A stretch of DNA of 64,000 bases. Source: Heliopora coerulea (taxonomy: Eukaryota; Cnidaria; Anthozoa; Scleralcyonacea; Helioporidae). Numbering within the stretch: the first letter of the stretch is position 1; every line of letters begins with the position of its first letter. Of the stretch, positions 1-10,983 are shown in pieces. The notes under the pieces were generated by a model that was not told where the DNA came from, ran no database searches, and saw only the letters and a list, made by a program, of their open reading frames with translations. The translations under genes were made by a program, and so were the position numbers. The stretch covers positions 368,501 through 432,500 of the forward strand of contig JASJOG010000204.1 of assembly GCA_030142905.1 (NCBI GenBank), in the 5' to 3' direction.

Positions 1-23
1 GCAATTTATTTCTTCTAGGGCGA

Positions 24-280
24 AGGCCTAGTTCATACGTCGAAGTTAAGTTGAATTTAATACGTCACGTTTAACGCGACTAATTTTATTCGACAAATAT
101 GCGACGTCCAAATTGATTACATATTCGATAGATCGCATTTTGGGCTTAGTTCGTACATCGAAGTTCCGACGAATTTAATTCATCGCATTTAATGTGACGT
201 CGCACTTCTGTTGAATAAAATTGGTTGCGTTAAATGGGACGTATTAAACTTGCTGGAGCTACGAGGTATAAACTAGGCCT
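24..280. repeat. Fold-back MITE with ~95-bp inverted arms
   Basis: The first ~90 bases from aggcctagtt are repeated in inverted orientation at the other end, with landmarks such as ttaatacgtc and ccaattttattc matching in order in both arms. No ORF lies between them. This is what a non-autonomous inverted-repeat element looks like. The superfamily cannot be assigned because no clear target duplication was seen. Confidence 0.6.
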
Positions 281-610
281 AACTCAAGGAAATATTTTCT
301 CCGGAAAGGCTGAGGTATCCTCTGAAGAGGCACGTTGAATCCCTTCATTGGCTTTTTGTTGTTTTACTGTGGTCTTATATATCGATCGAGAACTGGAAAG
401 AAACTATCAACACCTTTCACTCAACAGGCTTGGATAAAATCTCTGAAAGATGGAGTAAGTCTATACAAATGTTGACAAATTGATTGTATATGACTAAGCG
501 TAAATCAGTACTTACGGAGGCAAACTGCACGAAGCCTTGAGCACATATCCAATGTTCTAGCCTCTTAGTGACAACCAGAGCTACGTGAACGACATTTATT
601 TTTGACACAC

Positions 611-789
611 CTGGTAATTGCCTGCAAATTCTTCATTCAATGGATTAACATATAAAGTTTGATAATCGTTCAAGAACAATGCAGGCGGATTACCTGTCAA
701 AAGAGTGTGATAACCATTTATCTCACTACATGGTGTTTTAGTCATTACTCTCAAACTTTCTAACCCGGCAAATTTAATCAACGTGCTAA
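611..789 (-). CDS. Possible internal exon, unknown protein
   Basis: On the minus strand an acceptor (aacaacacag) precedes a 179-base open segment that ends at a CAG followed by gtgtgtc, a possible donor. It encodes about 59 residues with no recognised domain, including the string TPCSEINGYHTLL. Both splice sites are only fair matches and nothing nearby confirms the gene, so it could be a chance open segment. Reading phase would be 1 at the start and 0 at the end. Confidence 0.25.
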
Positions 790-2788
790 CTGTGTTGTTA
801 TCATGGAATAGTTTGCGCCACTATGTTGACAGTCTTTGTTTATGCTAACATCATCGGTGTCTGACATGTGTATATAGGTAAGGGTTATTCAATGGCCAAG
901 GGTGTGATAAAAGATTTTAACATCGCAAGTTAAGTGTAACGGACCCGATTAGCCGTTCATGCTTCACAAACGATGTTAAATCCTTTGTCACACGAATGAG
1001 CATTAATAAACTACCTCGTATCATGACTCACCTACCATTAAATCGTTTGTTTTCTTTTTCTTTTCAGATGGAGGTGGAAGAGACGTTGGTGGTTAGAGAT
1101 TAAGATATTTATTATACGATAAGTGGTTTATTTCACTGTTTTCAAAGGAGAGCAGTGTGATAAGAGGTTATCACACTCTTTTCAAAAGTTATCACACTCT
1201 TTGTAAAAAAAGGATTTAACGTTTCTGTTGAAACAAAATGTGGGTGTGTCGTGAGCTAAAAATTACTGAAAACATGCGTGGAGTGGATGTCTGAATTATC
1301 GACCAATGTTTGTTCAACATTAAACTGAAAAAAAAAAAAAAAATAAAACGATTTCCCTGTGGGTGAATCATAATGTATGGTGAGCACTCGCGAAGGCCCA
1401 TCGTGGCCGTTAGAGCTTCACTCACGATATTTTATCACAGACGTGATCCTTGATTAATATATTAATATGCACTGTTTATGCCAATAGTGTCCACTGCTAA
1501 CATGCATATTTAACAGTCATTGTTAACAGTTATTGTTAATTTTTAGAAGCTCCACCCCTAACAATTGCAAGTTTAGCCTTGTAATCTGCGAAAGCTGATG
1601 AATGGCGTAAACATTTACATGCAACGTCTTCAACGAGAGGCTTGGAGAGATCCACGCTCTAAGGTCTTGTTCATGTTGTCAACACGATAGCTCAAATTTC
1701 ACCTGAGACCTCACAAGACAAAGAATAAAACCTTCCCAGTCGCTGCTCGAGTAGGAAAATAATATCATGTCCAAACCTGCTCTAACATTCTCGATTTTTA
1801 CAGTCATTGCTAATACCGCGATTTTGCTTGCACCTTCGGCTGCTAACATATCTAACCGAGTCATTATACTAAAACGAATGACATATGAAATTACTAAAAC
1901 AAAACAAGCTTTTATGCAAGGTTAAAGACATTTTATTCAATTACTACAAGTTTACAGCTTGGGAAAGAATATATAGTTTGAATTCAATACGGTCATTTTA
2001 CCGGTTTTTACGTTATCTCATATCAGGACAAATTGCTACAAAGCATTAAAAATTGTAGGAAGTCAACTCTAATAATAATCTAGTATAATCTAAATAATAA
2101 CGTTTTTCAACTTATGGAAAACTCAACTAGGTTACATTGAAATATCGTTCCTCAAATTCGGCCCGCATAAATCGAATCGGGAAATTAGACAAAAACGAAT
2201 TCTATTATTAGTAAGTAGTAAAAATCTAAACTAACACTTAGTGTCTTCGCGTATTTTTCGGATTTAACAATATACTTAGAAAAATGTAGCACTTCCGTAG
2301 CTGTCACGGACACTCGCCTAATGTCAAACTGGAACATTCTCTATTAGTGGGCTTCAGCGTCGAAAATAAAAATAAACTTTATACGTAAAACAAAAGCACA
2401 AGACAATATTGCATGACAAGTAATGGATCAGTATTATAATCATGATCGACAAAAGGGAATCTTAAGGCAAACGTTTAGTTCAAATCTGTCTCGTACGTGC
2501 TAAATAATTTTTAAGAGATTTCTTCGTAAGCCTTGTTTGAGATTTGCCATTCAATAAGCTCTATACTAGACTAAATCAACCGTAAATTATTTACAGTTAC
2601 ACTGTTAAAGGAAGCCCTGTTAAAGTACCAAATTAATTTTATGATAATCAAATTATAGAACCAATACTAAAGTTATGTTGCATGTTTCACAGATCAACTT
2701 AAATGTGAATATTATTATGTAAAACATATTAATAAGAAATATAAAATGTTGCTCCTCATCGGATTGGAAAATCTTACAGTTTACTTAA
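790..2788. other. No supported gene; A/T-rich intergenic sequence
   Basis: Only short open frames occur here. There is a poly-A run near 1328-1344. A 61-codon minus frame at 1679-1864 ends near a GTCTCAG/gtgaaa junction that could be a donor, but it has no recognisable product. The 3' UTR of the MACPF-Hint gene should lie in the right part of this interval. Confidence 0.4.
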
Positions 2789-4461
2789 TCAGAATCTTAT
2801 TTCTACATTACTGTCCATCCAAGGCAACTTTAGTGTAGTAAGCCACTTAATATAGGGATGAATGGGCTGATTCTTTGGAATTTTTTTAACCCACTGAACG
2901 CGCAACATGTGTAAGGCTCTCATTGGCATGAGACCAAGATGGGCAATATTTTGAGCTGAAATTTTGAACAGGCCGCCAAGAACGCATTCTGTAACTGAAG
3001 CATAGCAACTTGCAAGAATATTGTTGACAAATAAATTCCCTTGTCTTGTAATAGGGCAGAACAAGCCAGAGCTGGTTATCTTTTGAACCTGTGCAACTTT
3101 CTGTGGTGATAGCGTTCCTGTTTCGTCAACAGTAAAGAGAGTGTGACCTTTACGGACATTTTCGGCCATGGTTGCCCCAAGATGCTCACCAGTTATTATT
3201 AGATGATTGCCAGTCAACGTGATACAGCTTCCGTCTTGAAGAATGATCTTCAGATACTCAACATCTGAAGAGTTAGGGTCGAAGTGAGCAAACATGATGA
3301 CTTCTGAAGCGATCAAGCGCTGTCGCTTGAGGTCCCAAGCAATAACTTTGTCTCCGGCACAAAGATCCGTAATATGTTTCCGCTTGACGTTTCCATTCTT
3401 ACTTTTGATGCAAACAAATGACTTTGATGAAAAACAGCCACTTCCACTTGGCTTGTTTGGCTTCTGGACTGATTGTGCCCTGGTTGTTGCTTCTTCCATC
3501 TTTCGGCTGCATTCTTCATCTTTTTTTTTTTCTCGGCTGGCTAGAACTTTAAATTCACCACCTAAAAGATCCTTCAACGCATTGTAACTTGCTTGGTCTT
3601 TCTTTGGATCAACGCAGGCGATTACTGTTGAAATGGGTTCCAGATACATTTCGGTGGTTAACATTGCTGGTTTGACAAGTAAGGTTGTTCGCCATTTAAG
3701 CATCTTTTCTCGATTAGTAACAGTGTCGTTACAGTGAAGGTTGGGATCACCACCGGACCAGGTCATCTTGGAATGGTTCAGCAAAGTTTCTGAATTGACC
3801 GACGACAGCAAAGAATCTGTCCCAGTGACCTCAGCTTCAGGATTCCACAATCCACCTTGAATCATCGCCGAAAAACTAGCATAAAGTTCCTTCAAATTTG
3901 AGTCTTTGCCACGTGGTATTTCTCTGGCAATCTTGATTTCAAATGCTCCTCCGCCATAAGCAGAAGACACTACAAAATGACCAAAGCGGTCGAAGAACCT
4001 TCTAAAACGACTTCTATTCTCTGGATCATTTTTGTCGTATTTTTCTGGCAAACCTTTAACATCAGATTCGAAATCACTGGTGAATGTAATCCCTTTCTTC
4101 ATATAATCCCTGAAGTTTGCAACTTTTAATTCGAACATACGATGTTCGAACAGGAATGAGCACTCAGCAGAAGCAGAATGATCTGAGGCATCTCTACCCC
4201 TGTTAAATCCTGCTTTGGCACCCATGTGGAATAGTTTTAAATCTACATCAAAATTTACATTTAGGTATGTTAGCCTCGACCTTATGTAATGGCATTCATC
4301 ATGAAAATGATTCATAAACGTCCGAGTTTCATTAACCTTCTCCAATTTGGCACAGGCTGGTATGACGATACCAACGTCCGTTTCCACGGAGTCAAAATTC
4401 ATTATTTGACTCGGAGTGGTCTTGTCATTCAAGATATTGTAGCCTTGACCAATAAGGCGAC
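2789..4461 (-). CDS. MACPF domain-Hint domain fusion protein, last exon
   Basis: This long terminal exon (stop TGA at 2789-2791) starts after a good acceptor (ctcttcattacag) at 4462-4467, phase 1. The frame is open from there and starts with RLIGQGYNIL, typical of the first strand of MACPF domains. With residues counted from the codon at 4432, the MACPF signature is FFDRFGHFVVSSAYGGG at 146-162. A polar linker follows (about 300-330), then a Hint domain at about 332-480: catalytic Cys333 in SGCFSS, T407-x-x-H410 in LTGNHLI, and C476 in LASCYA. These match the self-cleaving C-terminal half of Hedgehog proteins. MACPF proteins insert into membranes or act in immunity and attack. Hint domains cut themselves off the N-terminal partner. 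The 5' exon(s), and any signal peptide, are not in this exon. No Hedgehog signalling domain is present. Confidence 0.85.
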
Positions 4462-6557
4462 CTGTAATGAAGAGATGGATGCTATTAATTGAAAGAGGGC
4501 AACAAGTTTATCAGTTACTAAACACTTCCGTGTCACAGCTGTGAAACAAGTTGTCGAATCAATGAAGGAATCAGTTAATGAATAAATCATTGCATCAGTC
4601 AATGAAAAAATTTTTATCTTATTTATACTTGATAGCTTAATCTGGTAACTAGGCTGTTCTTCCAGGTTATCCAGAAAGATCCACCCCTAATGGGTCCAAT
4701 GTTGCTACTGGAGAAAACCGGTGTGCCTGGAGAAAACCTGCGGTTCAAACTGTAAAATGAGACTAAGGTAATATGGGAGCAGGAATTCAACCCCTTGTCA
4801 CAGTAATGAGATACATGTATTTTACTACTGTGCCACCAGCACCCCATAATGAATGAATTAATCTGTTAATCAACCAGTCAATCAATCAATACATCAACCA
4901 GTCAATTATTCAGTCAATGGGTAGGCCGTTCAGTCGATCAAACAATCAGCTAGTCTGTGGTTCAGTTAGTCAAGCACCACGAAATGATTAAGTGGTTATC
5001 CGACAAGGTATCGTCTACGAAGTGCACAACCGGAAGCAAGAAAACTTAACAATTATGCTAAATCATATTCAGTCAAATTCTAATTCCATAACCGACAATT
5101 CTAGAAAGCAAAAATGAAACATTCGAGAAAAATCACGATGTAGCTTGATCATAATTGAGTTGCGTTATTATTTTCCTCCAGCTGGTCATGTCAAGCTACA
5201 TGACCCAGTGTTTTATGCTTAATTTAAAAAAGAACATTAAAAAGCTAGTCAACGAAACCTATGCTGATCTGGGTTATTGGATATATTGTCTATCGTACTT
5301 TGATTGAATGTAGGCTGAACATGGCCAGAAAATGAGGACACTATCCCAAACAACTCCGTGCGTGGCAAAATCGAACCTTGTAAGGCGTGTATCCGCCAAA
5401 TTTCACTGGACTTATCACCTGAAATATTACACAAAACATCTTAGAATGTCTTAAGCGAGACTCAGAGAGCCGAAAACAGGAAATTTTAACCAGTATGCTA
5501 ATTCCAAATTCCTCTGCAGGTATGTTCTGAGTACTCAGGAAATAATCTTCCAAAAGTATAGCATTACCCACGCTACTGACAGCAAAGCGCATAGGTTCCT
5601 TAACAGAAAGTTTTAATTTCTCGGATTTTATAGATTTGATACGACAGAATCCGCATAGCACGCTTTTTATTGTTATAATGCACAAAAAACACTTGGAGGG
5701 CTCTAGGGCAGTGACGGATTAAGACTGTGGGGGATCCAGGTTCCAATTTATTTTTGAGGGGAGGGGGGGGACTGGACCGTAATACGTTTGTGGCTGTTCT
5801 TTGATAGTTACAGCGTCAGCTGTAGTTTCGTTATTATTATTATTATTATTATTATTAACGTTATCGTGTAAAAGACTAGTGAGGACATGTGTGAAAGAAC
5901 TTTTGTTATATTATTGAAGAATAGAGAAAAATATAATGATGTAAACATCTCTTTATGATTAATTTCTACATAAAATGTTAAATATAATCATAGGTAAAAA
6001 GGTAAAAAGGGGTTTGAGGTTAAAAACGAACGTTGTCGATCAACATGATTATAATCAGGTCTAAAACAATTTACACTAAAATTAGAACAAAAGCTATGGC
6101 AAAGGTTATTATGTAACTCGTTATGGGAATAGTAAAAGTGAAACTAGCTGACTTGTTTATTTAATTAGGTTTCTATTAACTTAAATTTACTTAATCATTT
6201 AGTCTAGGAGGCCGAAAAGTCAAAAAAGATCCATTTGGAAGTGTGGTCTTGATTACTTGCTATGTGGTGTGCTGGTTCAGAACAATGAGTTGTTTTTTCA
6301 TATTCAGACTGACGATGGAGGAATATCGCACGTCGTGCGTTTACCTTGATATACGACGTTAGATGCGCGGATTAATTTGTCTTTAATTTTTAAAGGGGAG
6401 CGAAGTTGACGGGTTTTTCAATCTAGTCGGAACTTTAATTTATCTTGAGTGAAGGGAGTTAGTTTGTAAATATAACTTTTTAGCTCCAGCTTCATTACGT
6501 GGACAGAATGGAAGGTGGATAGTGATAGTTCTATGGTCATCAAATCATTGTGTTGGG
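4462..6557. other. Mostly non-coding; possible upstream exon and a TTA microsatellite
   Basis: A minus-strand acceptor-like site (aatatttcag) near 5420 opens short frames toward 5249, but no domain is seen. An (ATT)n run lies at about 5830-5857. Short degenerate repeats of tcaatcaa type occur at 4560-4620 and 4855-4985. Upstream exons of the MACPF-Hint gene may lie here, but none could be proved. Confidence 0.35.
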
Positions 6558-8513
6558 ACTAGAAATACGTGCACGCAACAAACCCTCGCCCACCCTTCCA
6601 TTATATCTCTCGATAATCCTTACTATAACTAGAAGAGTGAATCCAATAAAAAGAAAAATCCACACAATTTGGCCGCAAATTAACAATAATCCAAACTGGA
6701 AATTATTTCATATTTAAACTGCTTATAGTCATATTAACGTTTAAAATTTCAATTCTACTTTATTAAAACAAAAATTTTGTCGAGAATAGCGTTCAACGGC
6801 TTAGGCTTAACAAATGGTAAGATGTCCATCCTTACAATTAGATTATTAAACAATGAATGATAGGATCAATACCCTGAATTAGTTGCGAGCTTATAGTAAT
6901 TCGTATCATTTTCCAATTAGACTTCTCACTCATTTTACTTTAAAGAAAGATTTTCTTATTAGATGACTAGACTTTCAGTCTTAAAAGTGGAGCAATTGCA
7001 TAGGTTATCAAACAAATACCAACAATACGGACAGCTCATGATTGAATATTTTTAACTTAAAAAATTGATAAATTATACGTTATCTCAAAGTTGGTTACAA
7101 ATGTTTTTAAGATGTGCTATGATGAGGATTTATGCTAAGTATTCATCCAGAGGTACAAGACTTTGGTGACGAAGATGAAACGAATTACGAAACCGACGAA
7201 ATAAACAAAGAAAACATGAACGAATTCTGCATTTTTATTGCTGACCAAAAATCGCAAAGTACAAAACATAAAACAAAATACGAGAAGCAAACCTTATGCA
7301 AGTTTTGTTGAAAGAAGAACGAGAAGAGGGAAGTAAAAGACGTACTTTTTCCACGGTAAAACATCAATAAAAAAGAAAAATGGCGTATAAAGCTGCAAGA
7401 TCTTGTGTATTTTCAACTAAGCATAAAGTGGCACCTCAACACAAAGGGTTCAACGCTAAATTTACACAAAGACAACTTTAAAGTTTCTTGAGAGGTTTTA
7501 AAATCCTGAAGAAAGCATTACTGGTCGAATACGATAAAGGTCATCGTGCACAAATCACTCTCGAAGTGAGAAAGACTGAAGCGGACAACTGTTTTGCCGA
7601 AGGATAATTTGGTGATCAAACACAAGTAGCTTTGCAGTGAGTTCCCTGGTGGCTGTTTACCTTGCATTTTTGTTTCGAGCCAAAAATACATTCTAACGTC
7701 TTCAGTGGGCGACATTTCATAGGGAAAAAAAATCCTGACGGAGGCGATGAAATCTTTGTGTGGAAAGAGGAGAAAGCATCCAAAGACTGTCATGACCTCG
7801 ACAACTCTTCTGGACGATGAGTGCGTTATCCCGCTTCTCAAACAATTGACCATGAACGCAGTCCGGTCAAATACTGCAAGATGTTCAAATGTAATCGTCC
7901 TACAGAGATGAATGAATCAGAGTCTTCATTCTACTTTACCAATAAACTCCAGTTAAATCCAGGCGATAATGTTTGGTACAACAAGTCTCCCTTGCGAAAG
8001 AATGAAATTTGGAAGCTACATTTGAAAGCTGCTCAAAACAATTCCGTTCGCAGAACTTGTATTTCAAAGCTACTCGATTCAGACATACCTGTGATTGTGT
8101 AGCTCAGGCAAGTGGTTACCAGAACGCGTGAAAAGTCCAAGATTTATACAAATCGGCATCTATTCAACTTCAGCAAAGAATGTCGTTTCAATACACTTAG
8201 TCGCTTAGCAAATGTCCTGACACAGCAAGCGAGTTCCTTTACGTCTTTTGTTCATATAAATCAGAAAGAACCAAGATAAAGCGTTGCTGCAAAAAGTGAA
8301 CAGTTAGCAAATGCATATTTTAAGGAGCTAACTTTGAGAACTGCTCTTTCAACTCACAAATTGTCCAGTTACTGAGGTGGCCCTGAAAAGCGAAACCAGC
8401 AGCAGGCACCAGGAAAGCCATTTCCTTTGCCGGTCTAAAATCATTTACTGGTTTCAGTGTTCAAATAATGTAAACAACGTCCGAGAGATCAATACAAGGG
8501 AAAAAAGAACGAG
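6558..8513 (+). mobile_element. Degenerate Crypton-like element, copy A
   Basis: The left end, ctagaaatacgtgcacgcaa, is shared with copies near 20402 and (inverted) 28093, and the flanks diverge exactly outside it. The body carries the remains of a tyrosine recombinase of the KIAA1958/DUF3504 type found in Cryptons. The right end was lost where a hammerhead repeat now abuts. Stops and frameshifts make it inactive. Confidence 0.65.
7120..8330 (+). pseudogene. Crypton tyrosine recombinase relic, copy A
   Basis: The translated fragments in order are an N-terminal segment near 7180-7320 (NMNEFCIFIADQKS), a middle segment near 7620-7850, and a clear C-terminal segment at 7821-8102. The last contains ESSFYFTNKLQLNPG, WYNKSPLRKNEI and VRRTCISKLLDSDIP. 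This matches the DUF3504 part of Crypton-derived proteins, where the RRT arginine belongs to the R-H-R-Y recombinase site. The frame then stops at 8100, and the SGH-like and tyrosine motifs continue in other frames. Compared with copy C it has extra stops around 7310-7500. It was once a DNA-cutting and joining recombinase. Confidence 0.65.
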
Positions 8514-8561
8514 AACTGTAGAGCGCTCAATATGAACCAAGAGGCCATAGAGCGACATCTA

Positions 8562-8607
8562 ACTACAGACGGAACCGTTTCGGCCTATTGAGCCTCATCA
8601 ATGTAGT
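8562..8607 (-). ncRNA. Hammerhead ribozyme, type I, core C mutated to U
   Basis: On the minus strand the parts are: stem I 5' strand ACTACA, core TTGATGA, stem II GGCT/GGCC around CAATA, GAA, stem III ACGG/CCGT, cleavage triplet GTC, and stem I 3' strand TGTAGT. It is 46 nt, the same length as the copy at 32267. Stem I differs from that copy by a paired change (ACTACA/TGTAGT against ACTGCA/TGCAGT). The first base of the CUGAUGA core is U here, which should abolish or strongly reduce cleavage. About 100 bases on either side are shared with the 32.0-32.3 kb repeat. Confidence 0.8.
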
Positions 8608-8683
8608 GCTGATGAGCAGGATGGAGTAGCCTACATTATATAGGCAACTCAAATGTCCCACGCTTGTAAATTTCATCTCACTA

Positions 8684-8838
8684 AGTGTAGATGTTTGTAA
8701 GCTTGGATATATATATATGATGAAAAGTTTGTTCTCAAGCTTTATCTCAGAAAATTTCTGAGCTCCCCAACGGGAATCGAACCCGTGTCTCCCGATTGCC
8801 GGTACGGTTGTTTTACCACTAGACTATAGGGTCTCAGA
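8684..8838 (-). repeat. tRNA-like fold-back repeat (one arm plus tRNA-like body)
   Basis: The reverse strand reads like a tRNA: A-box-like TAGTCTAGTGGT, a variable anticodon region, and a perfect B box GGTTCGATTCC. An arm (gtttgttctcaagc, then agaaaatttctgag) borders it. The anticodon stem does not fold into a normal 7-base loop, so this is a tRNA-derived repeat rather than a working tRNA. Related copies lie at 10593-10771 and 32488-32704. Confidence 0.6.
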
Positions 8839-8983
8839 CGGCAAGTATGATGTTAATTAGAGACCTGGTTCGTAATATTGATATGCCACTTTCGTACTTG
8901 AAAGCCGAACATACTTGTAATGTGATATTGTGTATAAGTAAATTTCATCTTACTAAGTGTAGATGTTTGTAAGCTTGGATATA

Positions 8984-10588
8984 CAGTTGCAATGAAAATT
9001 ATTCAACCCCCCACTGGAAATTAGGTTTTTTGGCATGATGATATTTTTTTAGGTGTTTGTGTTCAACAATGAATGCAAGAGCAGTTCAAATAGTTAAATG
9101 AAGTTCACATTTGAGAGGTTTTGTCCAAATTCAACACCAAGTCGTACATTCAGTGCATACTACAGTTTCATATTTATTCAACCCCTTGAAAATAGTCTTC
9201 AGTAGAACACGCATGTGCAAATCAGGGGCAGTCCCAACCACAACTGAAACAACTGATGAAAGTCGTTATTACTTGTATTGTGTATGCAGGTGTCAGAAAC
9301 TTTTAATCACCTGGTTTTGTGATGCTGATGTTGTATGGAATGTGAAGAATATGGCGAAATCAAAGGAATTGTCTAAAAAGTTCAGAGAAGAGATCATTGC
9401 ATTGCACAAGCGAGGTAAAGGATACAAAAAGATAGCAAGGGCACTGAATGTTCCAAGAGACACAGTCGGAAGTATCATTCGCAAGTTTAAAGTAAGCGGA
9501 ACTGTGGATACATTACGTGGTCGTGGCAGAAAGAAGCTTTCACCGGTTGCCACAAGAGCCCTGAGGAGACAGGTGGATAAAAACCCTCGTCTGACGGCAA
9601 AAGACCTGCAGCAAGACTTGGTGGCAACAGGCACTCAGGTGTCACTCTCCACAATAAGGCGTACACTAAATGCTGAAGGACTTCATGCCCGAACTCCAAG
9701 ACGAACACCACTTCTAACTCAAAAGCACAAGAAAAAACGCCTCCAATTTGCAAAAAACTACATCAATAGGCCCAAGAAGTTTTGGGATTCTGTTCTGTGG
9801 AGCGATGAAACGAAATTAGAACTTTTTGGGGCAATGGATCAACGCTATGTCTGGAGGAGGAAGAATGAGGCACATGCTGAAAAGAATACCCTGCCCACAG
9901 TAAAGCATGATGGTGGCTCAGTGATGCTTTGGGGCTGTTTTGTTTCCTCTGGCCCAGGAAACCTTCAGCGTGTGGAAGGACGTATGAATTCGACTAAATA
10001 TCAGGAAATCCTCCAAGAAAATGTCTTGCCATCTGTTAGAAAATTGAAGCTTGGGCGTCATTGGACCTTCCAACAGGATAATGATCCCAAGCATACCTCA
10101 AATTCCACCAAGGCTTGGTTTCAGAAAAAGTCCTGGAAGATATTAGAATGGCCATCACAGTCACCAGACCTGAATCCCATTGAAAATCTCTGGTGGGATT
10201 TGAAGAAGGCGGTTGCAGCGCGCAAACCTAAAAACATTAAGGAACTAGAGACCTTTGCCTATGAGGAATGGGCTAGGATTCCTCCGCAACGCTGCCAAAA
10301 GCTAATAGCTAGCTATGAATCTCGTTTGAAGCAGGTGATAAAGGAAAAGGGATGCTTTACTAAGTACTAAAGATGCTTGTGAAAAAGGGGTTGAATAATT
10401 TTGACACTGTTGTAGTTATTCAAAGTGGCGTTTTGTGTGAAGTATGAAGAAACCAAAGTAATAAATGATTTGTTTAAAGTATTTTAAACTATGTTTACGT
10501 GATTTGTTCAATACAAACACCTGAAAAATATATTTATCCCATAAAACCTAAATTCCAGTGGGGGGTTGAATAATTTTGATTGCAACTG
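8984..10588 (+). mobile_element. Complete Tc1/mariner-family transposon
   Basis: The element is 1605 bp, flanked by TA on both sides, with ~80-bp terminal inverted repeats starting CAGTTGCAAT and containing ttattcaaccccccactgga. The two repeats differ at only a few positions. The intact transposase ORF and near-identical ends point to a young, possibly active copy. It sits in the tRNA-like repeat, splitting the ggatatata part that is unbroken at 8706-8720. Confidence 0.92.
9351..10370 (+). CDS. Tc1-type DD34E transposase, intact
   Basis: The 339-residue protein starts at ATG 9351 (MAKSKELSKKF), the usual Tc1 start and length. The longer open frame upstream to 9111 is probably not used. An N-terminal paired-like helix-turn-helix pair (about residues 5-110) includes the HTH sequence RGKGYKKIARALNVPRDTVG and the GRGRKK AT-hook-like link. 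The catalytic triad is D in LWSDETKLELF, D in QQDNDPKHT and E in SPDLNPIENLWWDLK, with the 34-residue spacing typical of Tc1. No stop or frameshift is present. The enzyme excises the element and inserts it at TA in nuclear DNA. Confidence 0.95.
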   Translation: MAKSKELSKKFREEIIALHKRGKGYKKIARALNVPRDTVGSIIRKFKVSGTVDTLRGRGRKKLSPVATRALRRQVDKNPRLTAKDLQQDLVATGTQVSLSTIRRTLNAEGLHARTPRRTPLLTQKHKKKRLQFAKNYINRPKKFWDSVLWSDETKLELFGAMDQRYVWRRKNEAHAEKNTLPTVKHDGGSVMLWGCFVSSGPGNLQRVEGRMNSTKYQEILQENVLPSVRKLKLGRHWTFQQDNDPKHTSNSTKAWFQKKSWKILEWPSQSPDLNPIENLWWDLKKAVAARKPKNIKELETFAYEEWARIPPQRCQKLIASYESRLKQVIKEKGCFTKY

Positions 10589-10592
10589 TATA

Positions 10593-10771
10593 TATGATGA
10601 AAAGTTTGTTCTCAAGCTTTATCTCAGAAAATTTCTGAGCTTCCCAACGGGAATCGAACCCGTGTCTCCCGATGAACGGTTGTTTTACCAATATCGGGAG
10701 ATATAGGTTCGATTCCCGTTGGGGAACTCAGAAATTTTCTGAGATAAAGCTTGAGAACAAACTTTTCATAA
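10593..10771. repeat. tRNA-like fold-back repeat, inverted pair
   Basis: Two arms of about 75 bases face each other (aaagtttgttctcaagcttt at the left, its complement ending at 10770). Both contain the B-box end of the tRNA-like body and meet at a shortened centre. The left part is the continuation of the repeat that the Tc1 element split. A transcript would form a long hairpin. Confidence 0.65.
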
Positions 10772-10816
10772 TATATAAATCCAAGCTTAAACATCTACAC
10801 TTAGTAAGATGAAATT

Positions 10817-10843
10817 TACTCATACACACACACACACCCACAC

Positions 10844-10892
<49 letters not shown>
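10817..10892. repeat. CA and TA dinucleotide microsatellites
   Basis: A short (CA)n run is followed by about 40 bases of (TA)n, bordering the PLE pair. Confidence 0.8.
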
Positions 10893-10894
<2 letters not shown>

Positions 10895-10983
10895 TATCGC
10901 TTACCTCAAAAAGTCACTACAGCCTGTTTCATCTTGTGAAAGAATCTTCACGTGACTGACGAAGTTCGAAAACAGGAAGGTTT

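Noticed and set aside
1679..1864. Exon on the minus strand
   Set aside because: The frame is short, the acceptor is unclear and no motif is seen. It is mentioned only in the gap entry.
2789..4461. A Hedgehog ligand or an intein
   Set aside because: There is no Hedgehog signalling domain, and the Hint part lacks a C-extein context. The partner domain is MACPF.
9111..9350. N-terminal extension of the Tc1 transposase
   Set aside because: The frame is open by chance. The ATG at 9351 gives the normal family start and length.
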